A stretch of DNA of 32,708 nucleotides from Muribaculaceae bacterium (GCA_022510445.1 JAFLTN010000019.1:1-32708); one strand, 5' to 3'. Positions 18,822 through 29,052 are shown, counted from the first letter of the stretch. Numbers and translations are program-made. Notes: generated from the sequence alone by a model not told the origin.

Positions 18822-20504
18822 ATGGCTGACGATAAAAAGATTATATTCTCAATGGTGGGTGTGAGCAAAGTTATACCCCCACAACGCCAGATCTTAAAAG
18901 ACATTTACCTTTCTTTCTTTTACGGAGCAAAAATCGGTATAATCGGATTGAACGGATCCGGGAAATCTACACTTTTAAAGATAATAGCCGGATTAGATAA
19001 GAATTATCAGGGGAACGTTGTTTTTTCTCCGGGTTATAGTGTGGGCTATCTGGAGCAGGAACCGAAACTTGATCCCGAAAAAACTGTTCGGGAGGTTGTT
19101 GAAGAGGGAGTAAAGCCCATTATGGATCTTCTTGCAGAATATGATGAAGTAAACAAAGGGTTTGAAGACCCCGAGGTATTGGAAGACCCCGAGAAAATGG
19201 ACAAACTGATGGCCCGTCAGTCGGAACTCCAGGACAAACTTGACGCATGCGATGCCTGGAATATTGACAATAAACTGGAAAGGGCGATGGATGCCTTGCG
19301 GTGTCCTCCCGATGATAAAAAAATAAATATATTATCAGGTGGCGAACGGCGCCGGGTTGCACTCTGCAGATTATTGCTTCAGCAGCCTGATATCCTTCTG
19401 CTTGACGAGCCCACCAACCATCTTGATGCCGAAAGTATTGATTGGTTGGAGCAACATCTTCAGCAATATCCCGGCACCGTGATTGCTGTGACACACGACA
19501 GATATTTCCTTGATCATGTGGCGGGATGGATACTCGAACTTGACAGAGGCGAAGGGATTCCCTGGAAAGGGAATTATAGCTCATGGCTTGAGCAGAAGAC
19601 TCAACGGATGGCTCAGGAAGAGAAACAGGCCAGTAAAAGAAGAAAGACCCTTGAAAGGGAACTTGAATGGGTAAGGATGGCTCCTAAAGCCAGACAGGCT
19701 AAAGGAAAGGCACGTCTATCCAGCTATGATAAACTTTTGAACCAGGATCAGAAGCAACGCGAAGAGAAACTTGAAATATTTATTCCAAATGGACCCAGAC
19801 TTGGGAATAAAGTGATCGAAGCAAAAAATCTTGCAAAAGGATATGACGACAAATCTTTATTTTCTGATCTGAATTTCATGTTGCCTCCCAACGGCATCGT
19901 GGGAGTGATAGGACCCAATGGAGCCGGGAAGACTACCCTTTTCAAACTTATCATGGGACTCGAGAAACAAGACAATGGTGAGTTTGAAGTTGGAGAAACC
20001 GTAAAAATTGCCTACGTCGACCAGACACATAAAGATCTGGATCCTGAAAAAACTGTTTATGAAGTTATTTCCGGAGGCACCGAATCTTTCAGAATGGGAG
20101 GCAGAGATATGAATGCAAGGGCTTACCTTTCCAAATTTAATTTTACAGGGGCCGACCAGGAAAAGAAAATAGGTGTCTTGTCAGGAGGTGAAAGAAACCG
20201 TCTCCATTTGGCAATGGCTTTGAAAGAAGAGGGAAATGTGATCTTGCTCGACGAGCCCACCAATGATATCGATGTAAACACTTTGAGAGCATTGGAAGAA
20301 GGTCTTGAAAATTTTGCCGGTTGTGCAGTGGTGGTAAGCCACGACAGATGGTTCCTTGACAGAATAGCCACTCATATTCTTGCTTTTGAGGGAGACAGCC
20401 AGGTAACCTTTTATGAAGGATCTTATTCAGACTACGAAGAATTTAAGAAAAAGAGAGACGGAGTAGACACTCCTCATAGAATAAGATATAGAAAACTTGT
20501 TTAG
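18822..20504 (+). CDS. ettA: Energy-dependent translational throttle protein EttA (ABC-F)
   Basis: Two ABC domains (GLNGSGKST/LSGGERRRVALCRLLLQQPDILLLDEPTNHLD; GPNGAGKTT/LSGGERNRLHLAMALKEEGNVILLDEPTNDID) and an ABC-F linker; FSMVGVSKVIPPQRQILKDIYLSFFYGAKIG matches EttA. Confidence 0.94.
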   Translation: MADDKKIIFSMVGVSKVIPPQRQILKDIYLSFFYGAKIGIIGLNGSGKSTLLKIIAGLDKNYQGNVVFSPGYSVGYLEQEPKLDPEKTVREVVEEGVKPIMDLLAEYDEVNKGFEDPEVLEDPEKMDKLMARQSELQDKLDACDAWNIDNKLERAMDALRCPPDDKKINILSGGERRRVALCRLLLQQPDILLLDEPTNHLDAESIDWLEQHLQQYPGTVIAVTHDRYFLDHVAGWILELDRGEGIPWKGNYSSWLEQKTQRMAQEEKQASKRRKTLERELEWVRMAPKARQAKGKARLSSYDKLLNQDQKQREEKLEIFIPNGPRLGNKVIEAKNLAKGYDDKSLFSDLNFMLPPNGIVGVIGPNGAGKTTLFKLIMGLEKQDNGEFEVGETVKIAYVDQTHKDLDPEKTVYEVISGGTESFRMGGRDMNARAYLSKFNFTGADQEKKIGVLSGGERNRLHLAMALKEEGNVILLDEPTNDIDVNTLRALEEGLENFAGCAVVVSHDRWFLDRIATHILAFEGDSQVTFYEGSYSDYEEFKKKRDGVDTPHRIRYRKLV

Positions 20505-20950
20505 TGGGAATCGAAAAAGAACATAAATACCTTGTAATCAATGATGAATACAAGGAAATGGCAACTGACAGACTCAAAATACGGCAGGGTTATCTTAACA
20601 GAAACCCTGACCGTACAGTCAGGATAAGAATTATCGGACAACGGGGCTACTTAACTGTAAAAGGAATCAACCAAGGGGATAAAAGACTTGAATATGAATA
20701 TGAAATCCCGGAAAAGGAAGCGCAGGAAATATTGAATTTGGCTGAACCCGGGATTGTGGAGAAAACAAGATATCTAATCCCATATAAAGGTCATGTTTGG
20801 GAAGTGGATGAATTCCATGGTTCTTTAGAGGGCTGTGTCATTGCAGAGGTGGAACTCGCGGAAAATGAAAAGGAATATGAAATTCCACCCTTTATAGGTA
20901 AAAATATAACCGGCGACCCTAAATATTATAATTCAAATCTTAAAGTCTGA
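20504..20950 (+). CDS. CYTH domain protein (inorganic triphosphatase-like)
   Basis: GIEKEHKYLV (ExExK-like), VRIRIIGQRGYLTVKG, EYEYEIP, KTRYLIPYKGHVWEVDEFHG, AEVEL; GTG start overlapping the ettA TAG by 1 nt. Confidence 0.88.
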   Translation: MGIEKEHKYLVINDEYKEMATDRLKIRQGYLNRNPDRTVRIRIIGQRGYLTVKGINQGDKRLEYEYEIPEKEAQEILNLAEPGIVEKTRYLIPYKGHVWEVDEFHGSLEGCVIAEVELAENEKEYEIPPFIGKNITGDPKYYNSNLKV

Positions 20951-21012
20951 AATTTCCCGTTCCTATATAGGCCGAGGATGCTAAACCGAAATACGAAGAG
21001 CGAAGCGAGGAT

Positions 21013-21369
21013 CTAAGAATTCTTGATGGAACGGATATTAAGGGAATCGTGTAAAGACTGTAATTCCTCCTTTACCTTAATAAGTTCTTCAATAATTTTT
21101 ATTCTTTTAGAAATATTCTTTCTGTTTTTTTTAAGCTGTTCTTTGGCAGCCTCAATTTTTAAACCCTTTTGCTTTACAAGAAAATGAACAATTTTAAGGG
21201 TCTGAATCATTTCGGGAGAATAGTATCTTTGGTTATGAGAGCTTCTCCGGGGTTGAATTTCAGGAAACTCACTCTCCCAGAAACGTAAGGTAGTCTGTGG
21301 TACTCCGATTATCTCGGAGACATCTTTTATTTTATAAAATTTTTTAGTTAGTTCAAAAGAATCTTCCAT
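21013..21369 (-). CDS. MerR-family transcriptional regulator
   Basis: FYKIKDVSEIIGVPQTTLRFWESEFPEIQPRRSSHNQRYYSPEMIQTLKIVHFLVKQKGLKIEAAKEQL, winged-HTH MerR. Start likely ATG at 21369 (MEDSFEL) rather than 21402. Confidence 0.85.
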   Translation of the reverse strand: MEDSFELTKKFYKIKDVSEIIGVPQTTLRFWESEFPEIQPRRSSHNQRYYSPEMIQTLKIVHFLVKQKGLKIEAAKEQLKKNRKNISKRIKIIEELIKVKEELQSLHDSLNIRSIKNS

Positions 21370-21379
21370 AAGAAAAGCA

Positions 21380-22342
21380 TTAATCCATAACGTGTCCTGC
21401 ATCCTCTGCCAGCCTGATCATTTCATAATATTCTTCAGGAGTCAGATCCATAAAATAATAGTTGACCGGATTCTGGGCCACATCTTTAAATCTCACTTCA
21501 TAATGTAAATGAGGCCCTGTGGATTTACCGGTGGATCCTACTTTGCCGATAAACTGTCCTCTCTTCACCGTTTCGCCTTCCTTTACATCAATTTCACTTA
21601 AATGGGCATAACGGGTCACATAATTATATCCATGGTCAATATCGATACAGTTTCCGTAGCCTGACTGGTAGCGGGCAATCTTGACCAAACCCTCTCCGGT
21701 CGCAAAAACATTGGTTCCGACGGTGGCTGCAAAATCAAGACCTTCATGAAATTTTGAAGAACCATATATAGGATCCCTGCGCCATCCGTAACCGGAAGAC
21801 ATCGTATAATCTTCAATATTTATCGGAATAACAGAAGGGATATGGGCCAATTTGTCTTGCTGGTCCCCAAGGGTCAGCTTCAATTGATCGAAACTTTGAA
21901 TCTGGGTATAAATTTTATTTTCAAGCATCGTCATTCTTTCAGAAAGTTCATCCACCAATCTGGAATCCGACAATTTCGAAAGTTCCTTATATCTCGATTC
22001 TAACTCGGATTGACCCTGATATTGACTCATAGGATCTAATTGCATCATTACTCTATAAAAATTGGCATCCCTGTCCGACAATCTGTCAATCACTCCGATC
22101 ATATTGTCAAGTCGTTTTGAAAGAACGCTATACTGGCTCTTCAGCCTTCGGTTTTCTTTTATTAGATTCTTTTTAGTGGGAGAAGAAAAGACATATTGAA
22201 ATAAGATGATAAAAAGGATAGCAAACAACGCGGATATAAGAATCAAACCTCCTAAAGATCTTAAACGAGTTTTAAAAGGAGTGAAATAACGTTCAAAATT
22301 GTCCGTTTCAGGGTTATATCTATATAAAATGTTCTTTGCCAA
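21380..22342 (-). CDS. M23-family metallopeptidase (LytM), membrane anchored
   Basis: N-terminal TM LGGLILISALFAILFIILFQYVF, coiled coil, then SSGYGWRRDPIYGSSKFHEGLDFAA, GNCIDIDHGYNYVTRYAHLSEI, GSTGKSTGPHLHYEVR. Confidence 0.9.
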   Translation of the reverse strand: MAKNILYRYNPETDNFERYFTPFKTRLRSLGGLILISALFAILFIILFQYVFSSPTKKNLIKENRRLKSQYSVLSKRLDNMIGVIDRLSDRDANFYRVMMQLDPMSQYQGQSELESRYKELSKLSDSRLVDELSERMTMLENKIYTQIQSFDQLKLTLGDQQDKLAHIPSVIPINIEDYTMSSGYGWRRDPIYGSSKFHEGLDFAATVGTNVFATGEGLVKIARYQSGYGNCIDIDHGYNYVTRYAHLSEIDVKEGETVKRGQFIGKVGSTGKSTGPHLHYEVRFKDVAQNPVNYYFMDLTPEEYYEMIRLAEDAGHVMD

Positions 22343-22425
22343 AAATCTTATGTAATTTAAAAATCCGGCCCGGGATAATCTGGTCTTTTCAGTTTTAGAT
22401 TCTCACAAAATTAATAAAAAATAAT

Positions 22426-22474
22426 TGCCCCGGAAAATTAAGGAGAGGTTGCTGACGCTCCCTTATGCCGGGGC
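22426..22474 (-). terminator. Terminator of the hut operon
   Basis: Minus strand TGCCCCGG ... CCGGGGCA followed by ATTATTTTTTATT, directly after hutH. Confidence 0.7.
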
Positions 22475-22502
22475 ATTTATATATTGATAAGAAATTCCTT
22501 GC

Positions 22503-24008
22503 TTATTCTATAACTATATCGAAATGATCAAGGAAGTCCATTGTTTTCTTTATATATTCTTCCATTACCACATCATCCTCAACAAAAGGCACCGCTTTCC
22601 TATATTCCTTCATGATTTCTTCTATTAAAGGAGCGGATTTCAATGGTCTTCTGAAATCGATTCCTTGAGCTGCATTCATCAGTTCTATGGCTGCCACAAA
22701 CTTAAGATTGTCAATTATCTTATGAAGTTTAGTAGCAGAATTAGCTCCCATCGACACTAGGTCTTCCTGACCGTTAGAACTTACGATTGAATCACAAGAG
22801 GCCGGCCAGGCATACATTTTGTTTTGGCTCACAACAGAAGCAGCTGCATATTGTGGAATCATAAAACCTGAATTGAGCCCCGGTTTTGCCACAAGAAATT
22901 CCGGAAGCCCTCTTAAACCTAAGATTAATTGGGCCACACGTCTTTCTGAAATATTTCCAAGTTCATGAAGGGCAACACCCATATAATCGAAAACAAGAGC
23001 TATCGGCTCTCCGTGGAAATTTCCACCGCTCACCACAAGATCTTCATCAGGGAAGACGGTCGGATTATCCGTAACAGAATTTATTTCTATATGCAACACT
23101 TCCGTGACATGATGCATGGCGTCTTTGACAGCACCATGCACCTGCGGTATGCAACGGAACGAGTAGGGATCCTGAACATGGGGTTTCTCCCTTCTGATAA
23201 TTTCGCTACCCTCAAGAATCTTACGGAATACTTTACCGGTCTCTACCTGGCCCGGATGAGGGCGAACCTGTTGGATGCAATCCCAGAAAGGCTCTATGCG
23301 GCCATCGAATGCTTCAAGGCTCATTGCTCCGAAAAGATCGAAACAATTGACGAGATGCCAGCCGTCTATAAGAGCCTTTATGCCATTGGCACTCATAAAC
23401 TGGGTACCGTTCAGGAGAGCAAGCCCCTCCTTCGACTGAAGAGTGATAGGTTCCCAGCCGAAAATATCCAGGATCTGGCGCCCGCTGAATCTTTTCCCCT
23501 CGAACATAACCTCTCCTTCTCCGATAAGCGGAAGGAACAGGTTTGCCAAAGGTGCAAGGTCTCCTGATGCACCTAAAGAACCACGGTCATAGACAACAGG
23601 ATAGATTTCGTTGTTATAGAAATCCAGAATCCTTTCAACTGTCTTTACCTGCACACCGCTGAAACCCATTGACAAAGCATGGGCTTTGAGGAGAAGCATC
23701 AATTTGACAACAGTTTTGTCAACAGGAGTTCCGATACTGCATGAATGGCTTTTTACAAGGTTTTCCTGAAGAATTGTCAGATCTTGACGAGAAATATGCT
23801 TGTTGCATAACGACCCGAATCCGGTTGTCACTCCATAAACCGGGACAGTGTTTTCATCTGTCTTTTTATCCAGGAAATCCCTGCAATGTTGTATCTTCTT
23901 TCTTGCCTCTTCCGAGAGAGAGAGACGTGAGTTATCCTTCAGTATTTTTTCAATCAGGTCGTATGTGAGCTGACCTGACCCTATTTCATAAGTTTCGAGT
24001 TTATTCAT
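22503..24008 (-). CDS. hutH: Histidine ammonia-lyase
   Basis: MIO Ala-Ser-Gly motif in GSLGASGDLAPLANLFLPLIGEGEV; VYGVTTGFGSL; SVTDNPTVFPDE; GNFHGEPIA. Confidence 0.95.
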   Translation of the reverse strand: MNKLETYEIGSGQLTYDLIEKILKDNSRLSLSEEARKKIQHCRDFLDKKTDENTVPVYGVTTGFGSLCNKHISRQDLTILQENLVKSHSCSIGTPVDKTVVKLMLLLKAHALSMGFSGVQVKTVERILDFYNNEIYPVVYDRGSLGASGDLAPLANLFLPLIGEGEVMFEGKRFSGRQILDIFGWEPITLQSKEGLALLNGTQFMSANGIKALIDGWHLVNCFDLFGAMSLEAFDGRIEPFWDCIQQVRPHPGQVETGKVFRKILEGSEIIRREKPHVQDPYSFRCIPQVHGAVKDAMHHVTEVLHIEINSVTDNPTVFPDEDLVVSGGNFHGEPIALVFDYMGVALHELGNISERRVAQLILGLRGLPEFLVAKPGLNSGFMIPQYAAASVVSQNKMYAWPASCDSIVSSNGQEDLVSMGANSATKLHKIIDNLKFVAAIELMNAAQGIDFRRPLKSAPLIEEIMKEYRKAVPFVEDDVVMEEYIKKTMDFLDHFDIVIE

Positions 24009-24035
24009 ATCTATTAGACTATGATGGCGGATTAA

Positions 24036-25298
24036 TTAACCTTTTATGCCGTTGCGTTGATACACAATATTGCCATGATGTATGGTTGTATTCACACAAT
24101 TCATACCGACATAATAAGGTAGAAAATTAATATTCGGGAAATCGAGGATCACGAGATCAGCCTGTTTCCCGGCTTCGATAGAACCTGTAAGGTCTGCTAT
24201 ATCCAGGGCTGCCGCGCCGTTCAGGGTCAAGGCCGTAATCACTTCCTCAATTGTCATGTTCATATAAATACAGGCAAGAGAAATAGTGAGGGGAATGGAA
24301 CCCGAGAAACAACTCCCCGGATTTAAGTCAGTGGCCAACGCCACAGCACACCCGCCCTCTATCATCTTTCTTGCGGGGGCATACGGTTCTTTAAGAGCAA
24401 AGGCGGTGGGAGGAAGCAGAGTTGCCACCACACCCTCTTCAGCCATTCTTCTGATACCTTCATCGCTTATATGCAGCAAATGATCGGCGGAAACGGCACC
24501 CATCTCAGCCGCCAGTTCGGCTCCGCCGAGCTGAACAATCTCATCGGCATGGAGTTTAAGTTTCATCCCGGCCTCTTTGGCAGCCTTTAAAAGGCGACGC
24601 GAATCCTCTATCTCAAAGACATTTTTTTCAGTGAAGATATCGAAAAACTTAGCCTTATCCTTAACAGCCGGCAACATCTCGCTGATTATGACGTCGCAAT
24701 ATTCCGAAGTCCTTCCGCTGAATTCCTTCGGGATTGCATGGGCACCGAGGAAAGTGACCACTATATCTACTTTTCTGTCCGGACTGTTGCTTAAATCCGA
24801 GAGAGCCTCAAGCATCTTAAGCTCGGTGGGTGTATCAAGACCATATCCTGACTTTGCCTCGACAGTGGTGACTCCCATTTCAATCATCCGGTCGATAAAC
24901 CATTCAGCCTTTTCGACAAGATTCTCTTTTGAAGTGTTCCTTGTGGCATTCACTGTTGACTGGATACCTCCTCCCCTTTCCATAATGCTCATATAGGAAT
25001 CACCCTTCAGACGCCAGGAAAACTCATCCGGCCTGAAGCCTCCGAAAACAAGATGGGTATGAGAATCAATAAATCCCGGAAGCACCACCCGGCCTTTGGC
25101 ATCAATCCATTCGGCAGTTCCGTTCAGACCCAGGAAATCAATATCCGTCATCCGGCCTGTGCATTTGATAATACCGTCTTCAATGAAAATGAAAGCGTTT
25201 TCGAGAGTATATAATTCGCTCATATCATGCCCCTTCCTTGCTGAGTTTCCAAGGGGGGTGACGATAGTGGCGTTCGCAATTATTTTTCTATTGCTCAT
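24036..25298 (-). CDS. hutI: Imidazolonepropionase
   Basis: GRVVLPGFIDSHTHLVFGGFRPDEFSWRLKGDSYMSIMERGGGIQSTVNATR; LKLHADEIVQLGGAELAAEMGAVSADHL; ALATDLNPGSC. Confidence 0.95.
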   Translation of the reverse strand: MSNRKIIANATIVTPLGNSARKGHDMSELYTLENAFIFIEDGIIKCTGRMTDIDFLGLNGTAEWIDAKGRVVLPGFIDSHTHLVFGGFRPDEFSWRLKGDSYMSIMERGGGIQSTVNATRNTSKENLVEKAEWFIDRMIEMGVTTVEAKSGYGLDTPTELKMLEALSDLSNSPDRKVDIVVTFLGAHAIPKEFSGRTSEYCDVIISEMLPAVKDKAKFFDIFTEKNVFEIEDSRRLLKAAKEAGMKLKLHADEIVQLGGAELAAEMGAVSADHLLHISDEGIRRMAEEGVVATLLPPTAFALKEPYAPARKMIEGGCAVALATDLNPGSCFSGSIPLTISLACIYMNMTIEEVITALTLNGAAALDIADLTGSIEAGKQADLVILDFPNINFLPYYVGMNCVNTTIHHGNIVYQRNGIKG

Positions 25299-26992
25299 TT
25301 ACTTATGGATTTATTCACGATATCGAGGATTGCAGCCTCACGTTGGCATGCCTTTTTTGCAATTTCATCGGCCTCGGCGATGAGCCGGTCGGCCTGGGAA
25401 CGGTCTTTAAGAGAGGCGGCATTGATCTTTACATTGAGTTGTGCACCGAGCACCGCACCTCTTGCTGCGATGGCTCCCACTCCTGCATCAGTGATTGAGT
25501 TAGGATTACCCTTGAGCGCCATCGCCTCTATGATATCAAAAGTCTCGTAAGATACCTTCATTGTGTTTAAAGGCACTTCGGTGGCATACAGCGTCGCAGC
25601 TTCTAAGGCTTGTGCGCGTTTAGCCTTCTCCTCGTCAGTTGATTTTGGCATGGAGAAAACTGCCATGATCCGATTGAAGGCCTCGGTATCTTCGTCTACC
25701 AAAGCAAGAAGACGGTCAATTAATTTCCTGCCCTTCTCAGCCTGGTCGGAGAATTCTTCCCAACGATCGTCCCAACCCGGCTTGTGGGCTGACAAATTAG
25801 CCACCATCGTAGCCAACGAGGCTGCCAGAGCTCCCATGTATGCTGAGATGGAACCTCCTCCGGGAGCCGGAGACTCGGATGCGGTTTCATTGGCAAAATC
25901 AGTGACAGAAAGGTCAACCAACTTTTTGCCCCCTTTTTCAGTGAGCATATCTTCAATCACCTTTTCCTCCCTTACGAAGGGCTTGAGTTCGTCAAGACCC
26001 ATTGACTTCACAGCAATCCGGATAATCTCATCTTCCGGGATACCAACCGATCTCTGCTGCATTTTAAGATAATGTTTACCGGCTTCCACGAGAGTTCGTT
26101 TCGGCACGAGTCCCACTATTTCAGTGCCCGTAACCCTGAGTCCTCGTGCGGCAGCGGCACGGCACACTTCATCAAACGCCTTATGAAGAGGTGTTTGGTT
26201 CACGTCAGTGATATTCATTGAAACCTGCGCGATGCCATATTCGTCGATAAACCAACCAATAGCCTTTGTACCTTTGAGAGTTCCCGGGATCATGACGGTA
26301 TTCCCATTCTCATCCTTCACCGGTTTGCCGTTAACTTTACCACCCTCTCTTTGTGGCCGTCCTTTCTCCCTGACATCGAATGCCACAGCATTTGCCCGGC
26401 GGGTGGATGTCGTGTTGAGATTAAAATTGACGGCAATCAGGAAATCGCGTGCTCCGACAGCAGTGCAACCTGTCTTTGCTATATTTCCATCAAAGGGACG
26501 GTTGCCGAAATCGGGACCTTTGTCGGGAGTGCCAAGTCTTTCGGGGAGACCTTCATATTCTCCTTCACGACAAACAGCCAGATTTTTTCTTTCTGGGGTA
26601 AATGCGGCCGCCTCATATGCGTAACACGGAATACCCAATTCATCTGAAGCTCTTTGCGCAAGTTTACGTGCAAGCGCGGCACAATCTTCAAGGGAGATGC
26701 CGCTCACCGGAATTAGAGGACACACATCGGTTGCACCCATACGCGGATGAGCGCCATGATGCTCCCTCATATCGATAACTTCAGCCGCTTTTTTCATTCC
26801 CCTGAGCGCTGCCTCTATCACATCTTCAGGCTCGCCGACGAAAGTTACGACGGTGCGGTTAGTTGCCTCACCGGGATCAACGTCAAGCACCCTGACCTTA
26901 TCTCCTTCCTTAATGGCATTGACAATGCTGTTTATCTTCTCTTTGTCACGTCCCTCTGAAAAATTGGGAACACATTCTATTATCTGATTCAT
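25295..26992 (-). CDS. ftcD: Bifunctional glutamate formimidoyltransferase / formimidoyl-THF cyclodeaminase (FTCD-type fusion)
   Basis: N-terminal formimidoyltransferase IIECVPNFSEGRDKEKI...HHGAHPRMGATDVCPLIPV; C-terminal cyclodeaminase ETASESPAPGGGSISAYMGALAASLATMVANL; 4-bp overlap with hutI. Confidence 0.93.
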   Translation of the reverse strand: MNQIIECVPNFSEGRDKEKINSIVNAIKEGDKVRVLDVDPGEATNRTVVTFVGEPEDVIEAALRGMKKAAEVIDMREHHGAHPRMGATDVCPLIPVSGISLEDCAALARKLAQRASDELGIPCYAYEAAAFTPERKNLAVCREGEYEGLPERLGTPDKGPDFGNRPFDGNIAKTGCTAVGARDFLIAVNFNLNTTSTRRANAVAFDVREKGRPQREGGKVNGKPVKDENGNTVMIPGTLKGTKAIGWFIDEYGIAQVSMNITDVNQTPLHKAFDEVCRAAAARGLRVTGTEIVGLVPKRTLVEAGKHYLKMQQRSVGIPEDEIIRIAVKSMGLDELKPFVREEKVIEDMLTEKGGKKLVDLSVTDFANETASESPAPGGGSISAYMGALAASLATMVANLSAHKPGWDDRWEEFSDQAEKGRKLIDRLLALVDEDTEAFNRIMAVFSMPKSTDEEKAKRAQALEAATLYATEVPLNTMKVSYETFDIIEAMALKGNPNSITDAGVGAIAARGAVLGAQLNVKINAASLKDRSQADRLIAEADEIAKKACQREAAILDIVNKSISK

Positions 26993-27004
26993 CTGGCTTC
27001 GAAA

Positions 27005-29005
27005 TTATTTTAAGATTGACTTCAAATATCCTTCGTCAGCTATAAACGGTTCGGTGATCATGAAACCGTTTTCCGACTGGGTTTCATTCCATTCCCTGAC
27101 GGTTGACATGGCGTTTTCGTTGCGTGCCCAGGATCTTCTGGCCACTCCTCCCATTACATCCCACAGCATGGCATTTTTTAAAATTTCATCCACCCTGTCG
27201 GAGCCGTCCAGCAACATTCCGAAACCGCCGTTGATAGCTTTACCGATTCCTACTCCCCCTCCGTTATGCAAAGCCACAAGGCTCATGCCTCGCGCGCAAT
27301 TCCCGGCAAAACACTGCACAGCCATGTCGGCCATTACATTTGAACCGTCTTTGATATTGGAGGTTTCGCGGAAAGGAGAATCTGTGCCACTGACATCATG
27401 ATGGTCTCTTCCCAGCATGATCGGCCCTACCTCTCCTTTTCTCACCATATCGTTAAATTTAAGTGCTATGTTAAGTCTGCCCATGGCATCCTGATAAAGA
27501 ATTCGTGCCTGAGTGCCGACCACAAGTGCATTCTTTTCTGCATCACGGATCCAATTATAATTGTCCCTGTCCTGGCCCCTTCGGTTAACATCTATGCAAT
27601 CCATTGCAGCTTTGTCGGTCTTGACGAGATCTTCATGTTTTCCGCTAAGACAAACCCAACGGAAAGGACCGTATCCGAAATCAAACAGCATGGGTCCCAT
27701 AATATCCTCCACATATGAAGGCCAGATGAAACCATCTTTCTCATCGATTCCGTTTTTGGATATCTCTTTTACTCCTGCATCATAAATAGCCTTCATAAAT
27801 GAATTGCCGTAGTCGAAGAAATAAGTTCCGTTGGCAACTAAAGCTTTTATGGCTTTGTAATGTCTTTTCAACGATTCATCCACTTTCTTTCTGAACTCAC
27901 CGGGATCTTTATGAAGAAGAGCGGTCCTCTCTTCAAATGTAAGACCGGCCGGACAGTATCCTCCCTCATAAACGGCATGACATGAAGTCTGGTCGCTGAG
28001 CAGCTCCACCGGGATTTTATTTTCAACGGCATATTCGAGCAGATTCACCACATTTCCGTGATATGCAATAGATATCGGTCTTTTCTCTTTTATCGCTTTT
28101 TCGGCCAATCTGAAGGCTTCGGGGATAGAATCAGTAACTTCCTGCACCCATCCCTGTTTTTTTCTTGTCTCGATTCTTGATGCGTCCACCTCTGCAATTA
28201 TGGCTGCAGCTCCGGCAATTTCAGCCGCCTTGGGTTGAGCGCCGCTCATTCCGCCGAGGCCCGATGATATAAATAAATGCCCCGAAAGATCTCCATCTTC
28301 CGGGATACCAAGTTTCATTCTCCCGGCATTCAGCAATGTGTTGAAAGTGCCGTGAACTATACCTTGAGGACCGATATACATCCATCCTCCGGCTGTCATC
28401 TGTCCATAATTTGCCACTCCCATTTGCATGGCCTCATGCCAGTCATGCAGGTTGTCGAACATTCCGACCATCATGGCATTTGTAATGATCACCCGCGGAG
28501 CATCTTTCTTCGACGGGAAAAGGCCGAGAGGGTGTCCTGACTCTATGACGAGCGTCTGTTCATCGGTCAATTCTTCCAGATATTTCTTTATAAGCCGGTA
28601 TTGAAGCCAATTCTGACATACCTGTCCGGTTTCTCCGTAAGTCACCAACTCATAAGGATAAAGTGCGATATCGAAACATAGATTATTGTCAATCATTACC
28701 TGGAAGGCTTTTCCGGCAAGACATTTTCCCTTGTATTCATCGATTGGCTTGGCTTTCAGATCCCCTTCCGGACGCCATCGGTAGGCATAGATACGTCCCC
28801 GGGTCTTTAACTCTTCTAAAAATTCGGGAGCCGCTTTCTCATGTAGTTCTTCTGGCAGATATCTTAGCGCATTTTTCAATGCGGTTATAGTCTTAGATTC
28901 ATTAAGGGTGTATCCCCTGTCAGGTGCTCTTCTTATACCTTTCCGGAATTCCGGGTATGCCGGAAATTCAGCGGAAAGTCTGATTTTTTCATGTTTCATG
29001 GTCAT
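27005..29005 (-). CDS. hutU: Urocanate hydratase
   Basis: MTAGGWMYIGPQGIVHGTFNTLLNAGR; SSGLGGMSGAQPKAAEIAGA; CFAGNCARGMSLVALHNGGGVGIGKAINGGFGMLLDGS. Confidence 0.95.
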   Translation of the reverse strand: MTMKHEKIRLSAEFPAYPEFRKGIRRAPDRGYTLNESKTITALKNALRYLPEELHEKAAPEFLEELKTRGRIYAYRWRPEGDLKAKPIDEYKGKCLAGKAFQVMIDNNLCFDIALYPYELVTYGETGQVCQNWLQYRLIKKYLEELTDEQTLVIESGHPLGLFPSKKDAPRVIITNAMMVGMFDNLHDWHEAMQMGVANYGQMTAGGWMYIGPQGIVHGTFNTLLNAGRMKLGIPEDGDLSGHLFISSGLGGMSGAQPKAAEIAGAAAIIAEVDASRIETRKKQGWVQEVTDSIPEAFRLAEKAIKEKRPISIAYHGNVVNLLEYAVENKIPVELLSDQTSCHAVYEGGYCPAGLTFEERTALLHKDPGEFRKKVDESLKRHYKAIKALVANGTYFFDYGNSFMKAIYDAGVKEISKNGIDEKDGFIWPSYVEDIMGPMLFDFGYGPFRWVCLSGKHEDLVKTDKAAMDCIDVNRRGQDRDNYNWIRDAEKNALVVGTQARILYQDAMGRLNIALKFNDMVRKGEVGPIMLGRDHHDVSGTDSPFRETSNIKDGSNVMADMAVQCFAGNCARGMSLVALHNGGGVGIGKAINGGFGMLLDGSDRVDEILKNAMLWDVMGGVARRSWARNENAMSTVREWNETQSENGFMITEPFIADEGYLKSILK

Positions 29006-29021
29006 TAAATTAATTCTTCCA

Positions 29022-29052
29022 CAAAAATAGTTAAAATACCAAATATCACCAA
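29022..29052 (-). promoter_or_regulatory. Bacteroidota-type promoter for the hut operon
   Basis: Minus strand TTG (29050-29052)-N20-TATTTTTG (29022-29029), just upstream of hutU. Confidence 0.6.

Noticed and set aside
20951-21040. CGTTCC...GGAACG pairing around the CYTH/MerR junction as a terminator, and the GCGAAGCGA motif as a fourth palindrome-family member
   Set aside because: The right arm lies inside the MerR coding sequence, the arms are short and far apart, and only GCGAAGCGA is shared with the palindrome at 29126.
22965-23567. 200-aa plus-strand ORF opposite hutH
   Set aside because: Fully antisense to a well-supported hutH with the MIO motif; the translation has no recognisable domain and looks like a shadow of codon usage.
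25563-26072. 169-aa plus-strand ORF opposite ftcD (and similar ones at 24577, 26208, 26351)
   Set aside because: Antisense shadow ORFs within GC-richer hut genes; no start context or domain evidence.
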